Of a stretch of DNA of 64,000 nt, positions 1 through 19,354 are shown piece after piece. Every line of letters starts with the position of its first letter. The first letter of the stretch is position 1. Origin of the DNA: Ectocarpus siliculosus (Eukaryota; Sar; Phaeophyceae; Ectocarpales; Ectocarpaceae). Location of the stretch: NCBI GenBank assembly GCA_000310025.1, contig FN649750.1:681648-745647 (forward strand), in the 5' to 3' direction. The notes beneath the pieces were generated by a model that saw only the letters and a list, made by a program, of their open reading frames with translations, did not search any database and was not told the DNA's origin. The translations under genes and the position numbers were made by a program.

Positions 1-747
1 AAAAGATATCCCATAACACCATCCAGGGGGGGGGGGCTGGCATCCCCTGGTGAGAGTGCGTGCGTGTGCCTCGCATCGATATAGGAAGCTTGTATCGGGC
101 AGAGCGCGCAAGAGGCTTGATGCGCGCGCCCTTCTTTGGCTTCCGAACACAAAATAGGCGTCACTCAGCCTCGCTGGCACTCAACGTTTCCATCAGACTA
201 CTTGTACGGTGTACAGATTTGTATTTTTTTTTTTTTTTCTTAATAATTTTTTCTTTTTTTTGTTCGTCGAGGTTGGCTGGGCTGTTGGCGAGTCTACGAT
301 ACGTCAGATGTGTGAGCTTGTGAAACTTCACGATTGGCAGCTGGCAGCCAGCTGTGGGTTGGTCCTGCTGCCTGCTTTCCTCTTTTCACCTCCCCTTGAT
401 GATAACGTTTGTTCACAAGCTCAATCCGGAGGAATCACTCGTAGCATGAACAGCTTGTCAGATAAGCTTGTTCCGGTCTAAACGATCTTCCCCGCGTCAC
501 CAACCATGGACGCTCCCCCGTCAAATTGCTCAGTCAAGCAGAAGCGTTCATCCTCTCGCGACGCCGTGTTATCCACCGTCCCGCTCACCTGGAACCGATT
601 CACCACTCCTACTATAGGGTCCTCGGAGAGCCAAGAAGTACTTATTTGTCTTGCGCACGCAAACTCCCCCGCAACCCCACAGTAACGGTGCCACCCCCTG
701 TTTGTCGCACCCACGCTCAACGGGTACAGGACCAAACTTATTCTCAC
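1..747. other. Left-edge intron of UBA2, no exon seen
   Basis: A splice donor for the minus-strand UBA2 gene lies at 747/746 (CAG|GTGAGAA), so this stretch should be intron. I looked on the minus strand for the next expected UBA2 exon (the CxxC zinc-binding segment) and did not find it, so it must lie beyond the window edge. The stretch holds only a T-rich tract near 220-260 and a short G run near 27-36. Confidence 0.6.
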
Positions 748-3507
748 CTGGCCAAGGTACCCAGTTGTTCCGCTCTCGATCAGCGGCTTTTCCACCGCCA
801 GACACAGCCGGTTCACATGCCTTTCCGTTCAAAGTGGCGGGGGCAGAAGTCGTCCCCCGTTTAGAACATGGTCGTTATGGGCGAGAGGTGAAAAGGTTTG
901 GTGGAGACGGGGACATGAAGCGCCAGTTGGTGGGTGTTTGCGCTTAGCGAGGTACGGGAAGGGAAGGAGAGGGTTGCATGAGAGATGGCGTGGCACTGCC
1001 AGGACCAACAGCAGCAACAGGGCAGCCGTCAAGCGCAACACACCACAGGTTGAACGGCCTTCCGATCAACAAAACATCACCCCTTCCAGCCAGGACAGAA
1101 ACCAATGGCACCGAGCACATACATAACAACTTTCCCCTTCATGTAATCTTGCCCGAGTGTACGGTTGAAAAATCGAACCTCCACATCGGGGCGGAATCAG
1201 GACCTGGATCACGCCGGTGTTGTCGACTCCCCTTTTCAAGCAACCCGCTCCCCCCCACCCCCACCCCTCACGGCGCTTCGCACTTGGTGATGCCAGAGTC
1301 TGGTCCGGCGAAAACTCGGCGTGCTGCGTCCCGGCTTCGTAGGGATGCGAGGCCAATGGTTGAACGACTACGGCATGCACGGCTATGAGCAAACCTCACC
1401 TCCGGGCATCAATGTTGTCGAGGGCGTTCAGGACGAGGTCGAACTTTCTGATGAAGGCCATCCCGAACTTGGCCTCCTTGACGTTGCCATGGTGGGCCAC
1501 AATCCTCGCCTCGGGGTTGAATTTGAGCACCGCCTCTCTCGCCATCAACGACTACGTCCATGCATGTATGCACACATCCGCAGTGCGTGAGAGTCGAGCA
1601 TCGGGTGGGGATACGCGGCGAAGGAGAGGAATTGACGGCATGCGTCGTTGTAGACGCTGTGTTCTTTTCGTTGCTGTTGCCCTTCTTGCATTTTCTCGTT
1701 GTTTGATCCTTGCTGCCGTCATCGTCGTCGCTGTTGTTGTCGCTACTGCTGTAAATTTTGCAGTAGTCTACGCAGCAATACTGATGAAGAAAATATATGG
1801 GATAAAGTATTCAATCCGTGCTTTGGGGTTAGGGTTAGGGTTAGGGATATAGGGTCTGCGTGCCCCCTCCCTATTAGTTTTCATGTACAGTAGATACTCT
1901 AAAATTCCTGCGTAGGTGGTCCAAATTTTAGGTGGTCCAAATTTTGGTTTGGTAAATGCTGTCGTCTTAGTTGTCGGGTGCTGTTGTTGCACCAAATTCC
2001 AATCATATTCCTACCCAACATCTATCGCCGTAGTGTCTACCACAATTCAAAACGAAACGAACTGTAACCCCCTGTGTAACGTCGTTCAACGCCAGGAGAT
2101 ACATACCCACACGCACCTTGCTCTTGTCGACGTGGTGCGGTCGGAAGAGGAACTGCCTGTTCAGGTTGGACTTGTCGATCGTGTCCAAGTCCACCACCTC
2201 GATGTCCTGGAAACCGGTCTGCACCAGGTTCTTCAGCAGCTCGCAACCTTGCGGGTGGACGTCGCGAGTTTGACAACGAAAACAAAGACAGATTACCAGT
2301 GGATGTGGCGTCTTGTGCGAATGTTTGAGGTTTGGGACAAACGAAAAGCAGAACAGCAGTGCATGTGAGGGCGTGGTGGCTGGCGCCCTGTGTGGATGTG
2401 TTGAAACATGACAAAAAAGTCCCCAACAGATCAGTGGCACCTTCTGTACCCGGGTATTTCATCGGGAACGGCGCAGCAGAGGAATACAGAACAAGAACTC
2501 CTACCGCATGTTTTAAGGATAGACCGGCATCCAACCAAAGACTATAAAACTCCGCAAAATCTGGGTCCATACCATTCACAGCTCACTGCTGTACGCGCCG
2601 TCACAAACGCAAGCCCTGGCCATGCCGGTGTACAAACAGGAGCTGTTCGCTGCCTTTGACGCCCCGCATTGCTGGCGATTGGGTCTGCGGTGGCGCGTAC
2701 AGCAGTGGGTTGTGCATGATATGGACCCAGATGTTGCAGCGGAGTTTTCGGGCCGCAGCTGCAGCCTCTTGACGTTGCGGCACCCAAACAGATCTGGGCT
2801 TTTGCCAACGCTCACGTCTCTGCTCCGTCACGCCCTCTACCGATTTAGCATCCAATATATACACTTTCCGAGTCGGAGACATACACCGGACACCGAACAC
2901 CAGGCCACATTCAGCACACGCTTTGAGCCGTGGCGCGGTCCGTACCAGGTTGCATAAGATACCACACACCCCCTTCGGAGCAATTTTTTAAGGCTCGATT
3001 GCTCCACGACGAAGAGGACCCAACAACCAAATGATGAGTGTTCGCAAAACATGTCAACGAGACGACTCCAACGCCTCCTCCCGACAATTTCTTTGCCCTC
3101 ACTGTTCTTGCTCTGAGTGCCGTAAGAAGCGGAGAGATCGCAGCCCCCCCTTATAACACAGGTTTTTCAAAGATCGACTTCTCCATAACCAACAGCAGTG
3201 TGCCAAAAATGGTGGTGTTGGAAACATCTCGTCTAGGGCTTTCTGTACAAGTATCGGGCTCTTTCCGCACCTCCTCGGTTGTGGAGAAATCGAGCTTTGA
3301 AAGTCGGTCTTGGGGGGGTGCCATCTCTCCGCCTTCTACATACGGTAATCGAACTTTGAGCATCGGTCCAGGGGGGGGGCGGTGCCTTCCGCAACAAAGG
3401 GTAGGGTACGTATTCCAGTATTCGTTATTCGTAGTTTGCTCACCGATGCCTCCCGCTCCAACCACGAGAAGCTTCGCCTTCTGCACCTTGTCGAACAGCT
3501 CCGTGCC
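748..3507 (-). CDS. UBA2: SUMO-activating enzyme subunit 2, N-terminal part (partial at both ends)
   Basis: Catalytic half of the heterodimeric SUMO E1, which adenylates SUMO and passes it to its own catalytic cysteine and then to the E2 UBC9. Four minus-strand exons join in phase: 3507-3444, 2247-2117, 1551-1400 and 820-748 (140 codons). They give the nucleotide-binding motif [13 protein letters not shown], the strand ending in [16 protein letters not shown], then [19 protein letters not shown] and [11 protein letters not shown]. This order and spacing are those of UBA2, and the last motifs fit it better than UBA1, UBA3 or ATG7. Donors are GTGAGC, GTGCGT, GTGAGG and GTGAGA. An in-frame GTG at 3531 is probably intronic, because CCGTTCAG precedes the exon at 3507, so the initiating exon lies upstream and was not found. 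The adenylation domain continues, with the catalytic Cys, ubiquitin-fold and tail regions, beyond the left edge. The introns carry repeat debris. Confidence 0.88.
1268..1389 (+). repeat. LINE 3'-end-like fragment in a UBA2 intron
   Basis: About 120 bp clearly similar to 32660-32795, and more weakly to the 3' end of the LINE at 34460-34540. Shared blocks include gtgctgcgtcccggcttcgt, tagggatgcgag and aacgactacggcatgcac. It abuts the donor side of UBA2 exon 3 (which ends at 1400). Unlike the other two copies it is not followed by a poly-C run. Confidence 0.6.
1829..1846 (+). repeat. Interstitial telomere-type repeat (TTAGGG x3)
   Basis: Three perfect TTAGGG units in tandem inside a UBA2 intron. 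TTAGGG is the telomere repeat of many stramenopiles and animals. Three units are too few to mean a chromosome end; this is an interstitial remnant or chance. Confidence 0.6.
2945..3400. repeat. Diverged relative of the 217-bp MITE family
   Basis: The left part (2955-3027) resembles the MITE left arm, including gctccacgacgaagagga. The right part (3275-3390) contains gagaaatcgagctttgaaa followed by a G-rich run, like the MITE right arm, then a second degenerate arm at 3345-3385. The interior is longer and unlike the two intact copies at 30139 and 42016. It lies in the first recognised UBA2 intron. Confidence 0.5.
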
Positions 3508-5371
3508 CTGAACGGTTGATGGACGGGACACGTGGGTGAGTCATATGGGATATACATAAGTCGTCGGCGGGGAATGCGAAAAAACGGCGTGAGATGGATG
3601 GCGACTTCACGGGATTTTGAATGAACGACGGGTGGCCCGGAAATACTCCTCTGCTCCCAAGGGAACACAAAGATTTCAAGATTTCCGTTCTGCGTTCCGG
3701 TAGTACTGTAGTCGTACTTCCGTGGCCGTGGTCTCGGTTGTGATGGTGGGTATGCCACGCGTTGATCGTGTGACATGAGTACATAAGCGCAGCCAAGGCG
3801 TGCACAATACCACATGCACGGCAGGCTCCCGTCTCTACTGCTGTCGTCCTGCTTCAAGCTACTCTTGTGCGTGCCAGCGCTGGATTGCCACGCACAGGAT
3901 AGAAACGCGAACGGGCGTCAGGCGCAATGCCAGTTGTTGCACTGGTACAACGAACCGGCAGGGGACGTCGTCGGGGGAGTGCAAGCAACAACGGGCTCTT
4001 GCATACCGCGCGACACACAGACAGCATGAGTGGCTCGGCCTACAACAGCAGGCAATGGACTACTAGATACGTATACCTTGACCCCGCGTCACTTCATGCA
4101 TTGGTCACCAGGGTAGGGGTCAAATACTCAAGCGGGACTCGACTCTCCGTGGTCGTCCTTCAGCATCCTTGCAGCATACCATAGGGGTTATGCCTTCTCT
4201 CTCAGCAAGCATTTGCCCCGGCTGAGAGGGTTTTGCCGAGACAGGGCCACGAGGGATTTGAATTATTGAGACAGGATTTTAAAACGAGACCTGACACCAC
4301 CTGACACCACATACTCTTGGGTACGGCCCCTTACCATCGAAGCTCGAAGATGCGAGTAGCGGTCCATTGGTACTGCCGTTTCCTGTTGCGCCATCTCCAG
4401 CTTCCGTTACCTCTGCTTGGGAGGTAGAAGTGGCACACCACTACTGCTAGTGAGTGTACTCGTGGAAACGAGTTGAAACAAGCAAACAAACAAGGCAACG
4501 GGGGGGACGCAAATCGACAACGAGCTTGGGGTATGTCAGCTTTATGGGGGTTCGTGGGTTGGGAGGGAGCCCAGAGCCGGTGGGACTTGACCTGTGTGTA
4601 CTGTATGCAAGTAGCCTGTGTAGCCCGCTGGTAGCTGCGTGGCAGTTAACAGCTGTAGCACTCTTATCGATCCAGGGAGACAGGGGCAGCAGGAGGAAGG
4701 GTGAAGGAGAGAGATGGCAGCCAAGCGGCCAATGTCCTCGGTGAGCAATGCACCGCTGCGCGCTTTGATGTGCACATGTGTGTGAACAAGGTAGCAATGT
4801 TTGTGCCTGCGGTTGATGTCGATCCCCAAGGCGGCAGGTCTTGTCCCGAAAGACGATCATGTTTCGTATACCGACCATCATGTGCATACATCTGCATAGA
4901 TGGCCACCGACTGCTGTGTCGTGCTGGAGAGTCAGAGACACTGCGTCTGTGGTTGTGTCGTCGCCCAGAAACAGACTCAACAGACAACGCTGTCTTTGAA
5001 CTTGTGCTCCTTTGCAGTGTTGTCATGGTGTCATCGCCTGCTGCGGTGCTGCTGTAGCTCTTGCCACAGCCTCTAAAAAATAACTCAAATTCGGAGGTGT
5101 ATCTTGTGTCAGAACGAATTGGAGCGATCCCTCGTAACAACTAGTAGGTGAGACAAGGTCGCTAGTTGGTCGTCAGCTCAGGCAAGTTGTTGTATGTTGA
5201 TTCCGAAACAACACACCCGGCGTTTTAGAGTTTAGAGCGTACATGACCTCTTGCCGTGCGTGGTATCCAAACAACGGCGACCACAAGTCACCGCTCGCTG
5301 CTGGCACGCCGTGTCTGGGTGTTGATTCATGGCAAGACGCGCTCGAGAACGGTAGCGTTACAACAAGTACT

Positions 5372-5426
<55 letters not shown>

Positions 5427-5438
5427 GCAACTCATCAG
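3508..5438. other. Divergent intergenic region between UBA2 and menB
   Basis: UBA2 is transcribed leftward and menB rightward, so this 1.9 kb should hold both promoters and their missing first exons. I could not assign either first exon. Open frames here (for example 3336-3857 and 4447-4980, minus) show no family motif. The menB side ends in an AG microsatellite. Confidence 0.5.
5373..5424 (+). repeat. (AG)n microsatellite upstream of menB exon 1
   Basis: A near-perfect GA run of about 52 bp ending 14 bp before the probable acceptor (ctcatcag) of the first recognised menB exon. The long Arg-Glu or Ser-Leu open frames across it are artefacts of the dinucleotide. Confidence 0.9.
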
Positions 5439-12078
<6,640 letters not shown>

Positions 12079-12104
<26 letters not shown>

Positions 12105-12320
12105 CCCCACGCATGAGTTGCTGCTGCCGGTTTTCGTCCTTTGGGATGATTGCACAGCAGGAAGCGAGAGGAGAGAGCTGGGTGTCCGAGGGATTCTTAA
12201 GGCTGATCGCTTCCAAGTTGAGACCCGACGCATCTGTTCGTTCTCTGGAATGACCGCACAGCAGGGAGAGAGAGAGAGAAAGAGAGAGCTGGGCGTCCGA
12301 GGAGTTCCGAAAACTGTTCA
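12079..12320 (+). repeat. menB: About 120-bp direct repeat starting in the menB 3' end
   Basis: The end of menB coding sequence plus 3' flank (12079-12190) is repeated in diverged form at 12199-12307. Shared blocks are cttccaagtt, acccgacgcat/accccacgcat and gagagctgggtgtccgag/gagagctgggcgtccgag. A third partial start follows at 12307. The true stop is the TGA at 12102-12104. Confidence 0.65.
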
Positions 12321-13632
12321 CTTTGTTGTGTTTTGGCCCGATACGCCGCGGCGTGCCCCCTGGGACACCTGTTAAGAGTTTCCTTGGCTGGGTTCATTGC
12401 ACCCGGAGGACCTAGGACTATGCTTCCGCCGCGTTTTGGATAGCTCTCGTTGTCTCTTGGTCTTGTGTCCCTTTGGCGTTGCAGAACGGGGACCAATAAT
12501 TGAAGAATGAAGGGCAGTTGGTTCTTGAGCTTGCGGGGCGGCAGAAGCGGCTGCAGCAGAGCACCCCTCGTCTTTGCATCGCTGTCGGAGGGGGTTTCGT
12601 CGAAATTGTTAGATAGACACATGCGCTCCGCATAGCCTTAGATAGATACATACATGCACTCCGTAGCCAATAGAAGTGTTTCATGTAGATCCGCCTTTTC
12701 CCGGGCTTGCCGAACGCATGGATCGGAAGGGACTATTCTTGCTCGTGATCTCCTTCGGTTGCTTGGTGAATGCAATAACCAAGAGAGCGGTTGTTGGCAT
12801 TGAAATGGAGATCGGATCGATTTTGTTGTCGACGGTTGTGTGAAGCAACTTCTTAGAGTTGTGCCGTTACCAAGAAAAGCACTTGCCGTCAGACCTGGGA
12901 CCCTAAACCTACACGTATGTATGCCCTTTCGGACTTCGTGTCTTGGAACACCGTTTGTCAAATAGGCTTCATGATGGCTGACGGCTGTATTCACGCTACA
13001 GACGCGTTAGGGCGTTCGCCAACCTCGACATGACCTGTTGCCGCGGCATGCCAGACAGTGACTGCAACACCCGAGTCTGCCTTTTGTGTGGGTCCTCGGC
13101 GTTGCTCTATTGCAGCATTTGGACATGCATCTGGACATGACCCCTTCGGGTCATCGCTAGGTGATATTTTCTGCGCACTCTCACATCACGAGGACATGCA
13201 AGCGTTCGAGCAGCCAAGCTCAATAAACGAACGAACACACACACAAAACGCAGCCAGAAAACAACACACACAAAACGCGCAAGATGAGCTTTGGCGGAAA
13301 CTCTCTATTTTATGCTACCCCAAACAAAAATGACGAGCGAGCGGCTTGAGCGACACCTGGTTTTTCCGGAGATGCCGTCTCCTTTCCCCTTTCAATGCAG
13401 GGGTAAAAAAAAATCGTGCCAAAATTGCTGGGTATCAGTACAGTCCTTATTCTACCAGAGAGAGCCCACGAGCCGCAAACTAATGGTCAAATCTAAAAAG
13501 TTCTAGGAAATGGAAAGTTCCGTCCCGGGCACTCCAACACCTTGTTCCGGAGACAGCAAAAATGGGGGGGGGGGGGGGGGGGGAGTAGTGTAGGCTCGAA
13601 GCATCTCCATTTTGCCCCTTTGCGGTTGGGGA
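12105..13632. other. Convergent intergenic region, menB / UbiA prenyltransferase
   Basis: 3' flanks of two convergent genes. It contains the menB-tail repeat and a run of 20 G at 13564-13583 just beyond the prenyltransferase stop. I see no further gene. Confidence 0.6.
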
Positions 13633-16600
13633 TTAGAAGAGCAGGGTTCCGGCAGTCATGAGCACGCCGAACAGCAGGTGCAACTGAGGCGTCCAGCGAG
13701 AAAGACAGACGGTACAGAGCAAAAAAAGAAACGCAGAAGCAACAAAGGGGGCGGGGTAGACAAGAGAAACAACGATGTTCGACAGAATGCACGGTATGAG
13801 AAACGCGGTAGAATGGCCATGTGCGGATAGAAAAGCAAGCCATAGACTACACTTGTTCAAGAACGTCAGAGGTCATTATCGTCTGGCGCCGCGTCAAAGG
13901 ATCCGGAACGATCAATACCCTAGATAGCACGTCCACGGAATAAAGAGAAAGCCAGGATAGGATACTGGGCCACCAACAGGGAGAGGAATGGACGCACAAG
14001 TCCGGGCACTATTTAATCCTCTCCTGCCCTTGGAGCTGCAGTGAAAACAGACCCGAATAGATCATCGCTGATGACAGATGCAGACAAGCTGGCTACAAGC
14101 GGTTATTAATAATGGGTCAAGAAGGGGGGGAAATCACCTTCGCCGTCTTCTCATCCAGGTTGCGCACGGCCTGGATAGACGAGCAACGGTGGACGGGCAG
14201 CACGGCGGATAGGATCGGGGAGGGGTGTGTGTGTGTGTGTGTCAAGGAGTTGAGTCCACGGGGAGTGGTCCGACTTCCTCTCTCGGAGGCCGTGAGATGG
14301 GCCGATAGATCAACGTTTGATGTTTTCATTTAAAGTGGAAATCCTTGAGGGTAGGACCACACTCACCGCATACGGTAGACAGACAAACGGCGCCAACACT
14401 TGATTGATTTTCCACGCGACTTCACGGCCATAACGTCACGCACAAAAGGCGGAAAACAAAAACAAAAAACTCCTGAAACCGCGGCACAAACACCAATCTT
14501 GAAACGGTAGGCAACGTGCAGCATCCTCGACCAGCACCCACGCAAGGTGTAGCACCAACAGCCAACAACAGCCAACAACACAGTATCAAGCCTGCTTAGA
14601 CGGCGACGCATCAATTCTCGGAGTTGTGGACAAGCTACTGAGCACACCGCCGGTCGAGGCACGTACCTCTGGCCTACAATCCTTGAGCGCCGAAATGGCT
14701 AGCGGCAGGGTAAGGAACGACAGCGCGGACCCCCTGCTGCCCGTCGCGGCCAAGCATCCGGCCACCACGTATGCCATCCCGAGCAGGCCGAAGTACAGGA
14801 CCTGGCTCGATCGGAAGCCGATCGCCTGGGGGAGGACGAGGCAGGAAAACGGGAGTGGAAACGAGTGAAAAACAATCAACTATTTCCATCGAAGGGGATG
14901 CGCTCAATCCCATGCGTCAGCCAACGACACGCGGACGGCCACTGTAGGTCAACCCAAGAGGTTGGTAGCAAAACGCACAAGAGAAACCCCATCAATCGGT
15001 AAGTGCCAAATCTAGGGCAGCACACAACCGTCACCGACGTGATTTCCTTCGTGCAAATCAAGAACCGCGTCCTCATCACCACCGTCAGCGCCGTCGATTG
15101 CTCCCTGCGCTACATCCCGCAAGGATGGTTGCTGTTATTGGCGTTGTGGCGAGAGCACCAACACCATGTGGCGAGAGCACCAACACCTTGTGGCGAGAGC
15201 ACCAACACCTTGTGACGAGAGCACCAACACCTCTCACTTCTTGTGCCGCGCTGGATCTATCACACTGACCCTCAGCACCTACGAAATCTGCCACGTTTTC
15301 TCCTTTACCGTTGCCAGGGTAGAAATCCCGGCGCTTCGGTCCTGCTCGATATCCCGCATGTTGTTGGCGTGGAGGATCGCCTCACAAAGAAGGGCGGCGG
15401 GGACACCAAACGGCAGGACCCAGTGCTGCACCGACCCGCAGACGAGCATCGCTGCTACCTGCACAGCGATGACACGGCAGATTCACGCGGTAGTCACGGC
15501 AAGCATCCGTCCAGAGCGGGATTCGTTCTCAGTTCCACAAAAAAAGAAAAAAGAAAAAAGAAAGAGGAGTGGATTGCCTTCCCACTTCCACAAGCCACAA
15601 AAAGCTACTGCAGGAATGAAGCCTCGTTCTCTAACTTCCACAAAAAAAGATAGGAATGGACAACACGTTGTTGAAACGGCCAAAGTCGCGTTCAACGCCG
15701 CGGTGAGGAAGTAGCCTCATCCGCTGATAAGCCTAGGCCTCCTCCTCCTCATGCCATGTGAACAAAACGTACTACAATGGGAGTTGGGGTGAGCACACAC
15801 AAGGCAGTACCGAAAACAGAAGCACGACCACGCGCATATGCTGGCGAAGTATCGATCAAGCAAAGCAAGCACAGAGAACCGTCGACACAACGAACGAAGA
15901 CACGCCAGGGTGTAATAAAAAATATATTTATGTCGATTTTCTCCCAATTCTACGAAGGTTAGCAGTCGACCCAACCGCTCAGGGTTAGGTTTAGGCGCCA
16001 CAACAACACGGCTAGGAAAGACATGCAATACCGTCGAGTTCAACAACACCGCACGCGTGGCCGACCTGCATGAGCATGGGCCCGAAGAGAAGGAAGACCG
16101 TGATATCCCCCAGGCCACGGTACTTTAGCCTGCGCGCAAGGAACACGAGGCGGGGGGTCAAACATGGCACGTGCGTGGTGGCTTCCTCACCACCATCAGC
16201 TGCACATGCCCTATATGGCTTGACCGATGACCACTCCTTCCTTTTGGGACACAGAGCCGTCGCCACGCGCAACAGGGACACGGCCCGATGACCGGACTCT
16301 GTCAACCGTGATTCTGTGTGGCATGCCCGAAAGACGCCATCGTCGTTTTTGGCGTTGTGTGTCCGCACGACTGCTGAATGGCGTGAACTACCAAGCATCA
16401 AAAATGGCACTGCAGCGAAAAGCGTCGACGCAGTGGTGCTGCACGAGCGGCGAGAAACCGTAGCCCTGTACCATGGCGCGCTGCCCCCCTCAGCCCCGCT
16501 GGCCGATGCCGCGTGCTCTGTGTGCATTCAACTACACACTCCTACCGGTGCTAGCGAGTCGATCCGAGTCTTGCAGAGGGAGATCCAGGTGGTCGGGTAA

Positions 16601-18529
16601 CCAAGGCAATCTACCCCGCAACTGGGGCGGTTGCCGTATTTACCGCACCGAGGGTCTTCCACGTCGAAACAAATATTTACGAGAACAACACGGAGTTCCC
16701 GACAACTTGATCAACGGCCACATGTATGTATGTGGTACGCACGCCAGACTTCAATTGTGCAGTGACGGTGGCAGCAGTTGCACAGCAATGGTTGGGCCTA
16801 TAAGAATAGCCCCTCAAATCAACTACGATTGGCCGCTGCTAAGCGAAAGTATGTCACACAAAACAACGATCTCTAATCCTTAGCGTCGGGTGCAGCAGCA
16901 GTCGAGACAAGCACCCGTCGCATATTCTCGCTCACCTAAACGGCCAGCAGGTGTATGAAAATACCATGGCCACCCCGACCCAGAACGTGGCCTCCAGCTC
17001 CCTGGCTTGCCCGCTAACCCTCATCCTGGAGATCGTCGGCAGCACCGCCGCCACCGCGGCAAAGAACATCACCCCGGCGAGAACTAATGCCCCCTTCGGA
17101 CTAACGTGGGCATCGACGATGGTCCTGCGACAAGGGGGTGGAATGGAAACGAAACGGTCATACCGGGGATATCCCCCAGATTGAAGCCCATGAGGAAGGA
17201 TCCGGATGGATTCTTGCGAAGGAGAACTATTGATGTTTCTGGCAACGAGGCGTGGGTCCTCTGTTAAAAAAAACGGGGGGATAGGTACATATCTGCGGGG
17301 CCCCGACTCGTGTGAGCCTCGGAGAGCGGTGCCGCCAGCCTTGCGCGCGATCCAGGAAACATCGGCAGAGAGGATGGAGCCTAGATGGGACTAGTACCGC
17401 GGCAGTCTACGGTGAACAGCAAGAACGGCCGGCAAAAAACAAGTGCAACAGACGTGTGTGCGCCTGCGAAAAACACAAACGGAGGTCCGGTCTACAAAAG
17501 CCGAAACTAAACCATTACAGTGGAGGGCTCGGTGTAGCGGCCCCCTGTTTAGCGACCACAAAATCACGTCGCACTGCCGCATCCCGGTAGTAGCTGCTGC
17601 ATAGTTGGTAGTTCGGTTCAGCGGCCTGCCCTGAATAGCGACCACATTTCTTCGTGACACTAGGGGTCGCTAAACCGCGGGTCCCACTGTCGATGACGTC
17701 GGCTTCGAAAAAAGGCGCCATGACGTGTGCGCCTGCGATCAACACGACAAAAAGGAGGCCAGGTCGGACACCCCGCAAAGCAACACACCTGTCGCCAGCG
17801 GTCTCGATGGTGTCTACGCCGTAGTTGTGGTCGATGTACGAGTTCACCAGGTTCCCGGAGGCCTGCAGGGTGATGACCATCATCAAGGCGTTGCTGAGCC
17901 CCCCCTTCGCCACCGACACGCCTGAGACAACAGGCAGAGCCGACGAAGAGAAGGAGTGGCAAGAGGAACGACGCGCGGACAGAACGAAAAAAAACAAGAC
18001 GAAACAAGGCTATCAATCAATACGAGTTCGTGGTATTCGGGAAGTTCTCAATGCATGTTTGGTGCTTGTGCCACAGTTTTTGTTGTCCGTGTAGTTATGG
18101 CGTTCTTGCTGCTGTTGCCATATTGTTGGTGTCCCCAACCCCCAACACTGAGGTCCAACAAGTACCAGTACCTCTGTATTGGTGTTGCATTGCTCCGGGG
18201 AGTTGATGTGCTCGCCGGGCGACGCTAAAAAATAAGAACAGAAACGTTGACAGGATTCGCTGCCTTCCGTCCAGTGCTTGATGGAGACAAGAAGGGCAAT
18301 GTAACGTAAAAAATTCACAAGGGCCGCCGATATTGACTTTCATCTGGTTGATTTAACGATCAAGCACTCAATCGGGTGGATGTAAAGATCAAGCGCTCAA
18401 TGGGCCACCTTGAAGCTTGATTGATGACCAAGCTACGCAGGTATCACCTTCTGCCTTGTGCACCAGGGCACCGGTGAGCAGGACAGGGATGATCCCAGCC
18501 GTCCAGCTCCAGGGTCTCGTGGCGGTAAG
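13633..18529 (-). CDS. UbiA-family prenyltransferase, UBIAD1/MenA type (5' end missing)
   Basis: Integral membrane enzyme that attaches an isoprenoid or phytyl chain to a quinone ring. In the MenA role it acts on dihydroxynaphthoate, one step after the neighbouring menB. Eight minus-strand exons join in phase: 18529-18448, 17921-17789, 17124-16936, 16129-16066, 15458-15309, 14825-14667, 14170-14138 and 13683-13633 (TAA), giving 286 aa. Signatures: RPWSWTAGIIPVLL at the start of TM1; the first Asp motif GNLVNSYIDHNYGVDT followed by GDRTIVDAH; LKYRGLGDITVF and FGPM; the second Asp motif EAILHANNMRDIEQDR with AGISTLA; LPLAISAL; and a C-terminal TAKLHLLFGVL. These read closer to animal UBIAD1 than to E. 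coli MenA. An in-frame TGA just before 18529 proves that the start codon is in an upstream exon, probably 20-50 residues, which I could not find. The two genes face each other across 1.5 kb. Confidence 0.88.
15146..15233. repeat. 22-bp minisatellite, four copies
   Basis: Unit gtggcgagagcaccaacacc plus two variable bases, starting at 15146, 15168, 15190 and 15212. It lies in an intron of the prenyltransferase gene. Confidence 0.85.
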
Positions 18530-19354
18530 CTTTCACACAGCACACAGCAGCACACAGCATCGCGAAATTGCGAACAGGCAAATATGGCACCAAAACGACA
18601 CCGCAACGGGTCAAAGCACAGCAGCAGCAGCAGCAGCAGCCGCAGGGCAAGAAGGAGCAGCGGAAAAGGCAAAGAGAGAGGTAAAAGACGGGTCATGTAT
18701 GTCGGTATGCAATAAGCTCTGCCGAGCTGTAGCTCCTTTTGGGTACCGTTCTTTCATGCACGCTAGTTAAACGTATGTCAGGTCAGTTTAGCATGATGTC
18801 TAGTGTTCCATGCTTTTCGAGGCCTAAAAACGCTTGCCCGAACCAGGAGTGCCGTTCGATCAAACGACAAAACAATGGCCAACATTCCCGGGAGACACAC
18901 CGGCAACTTGCCGGGTCAGGTGTCCAAGAAGCAGCTATTCCCAAGAAATATTTTTCAGCGGGAAATATGCACTCACTTCCGGGAATCCATATCAAAAGGG
19001 GTTGACCGAATGTCGGGGGTGGGGAAGTACCGTAGTTACGCTACCAAATCATCCCCAACCTTACCGTAACTCTACCTCCTCAGGAAACGGAAGAACCCAA
19101 GCTCAAGCGTCGCTTCTGTAGCATCCTGTTGCCAGATCGATGTTTTGGCTCCCACAGCACCGCTATCTACTTGTGCACCGCACGATAGGGTCATGTTTTC
19201 CCCACCTCAGTATATCTACATAGTGCTCTCATGTGCTGAGAGTGATGTCGAAGCGAACGACCACCACGATCGGGACAGGGCGCGTACCTGAACCAATTCT
19301 TCTCGTTTTCAGCCACCACGCGGCTCTCTGCGCTCTACTGCTTACTCTCTGCAG

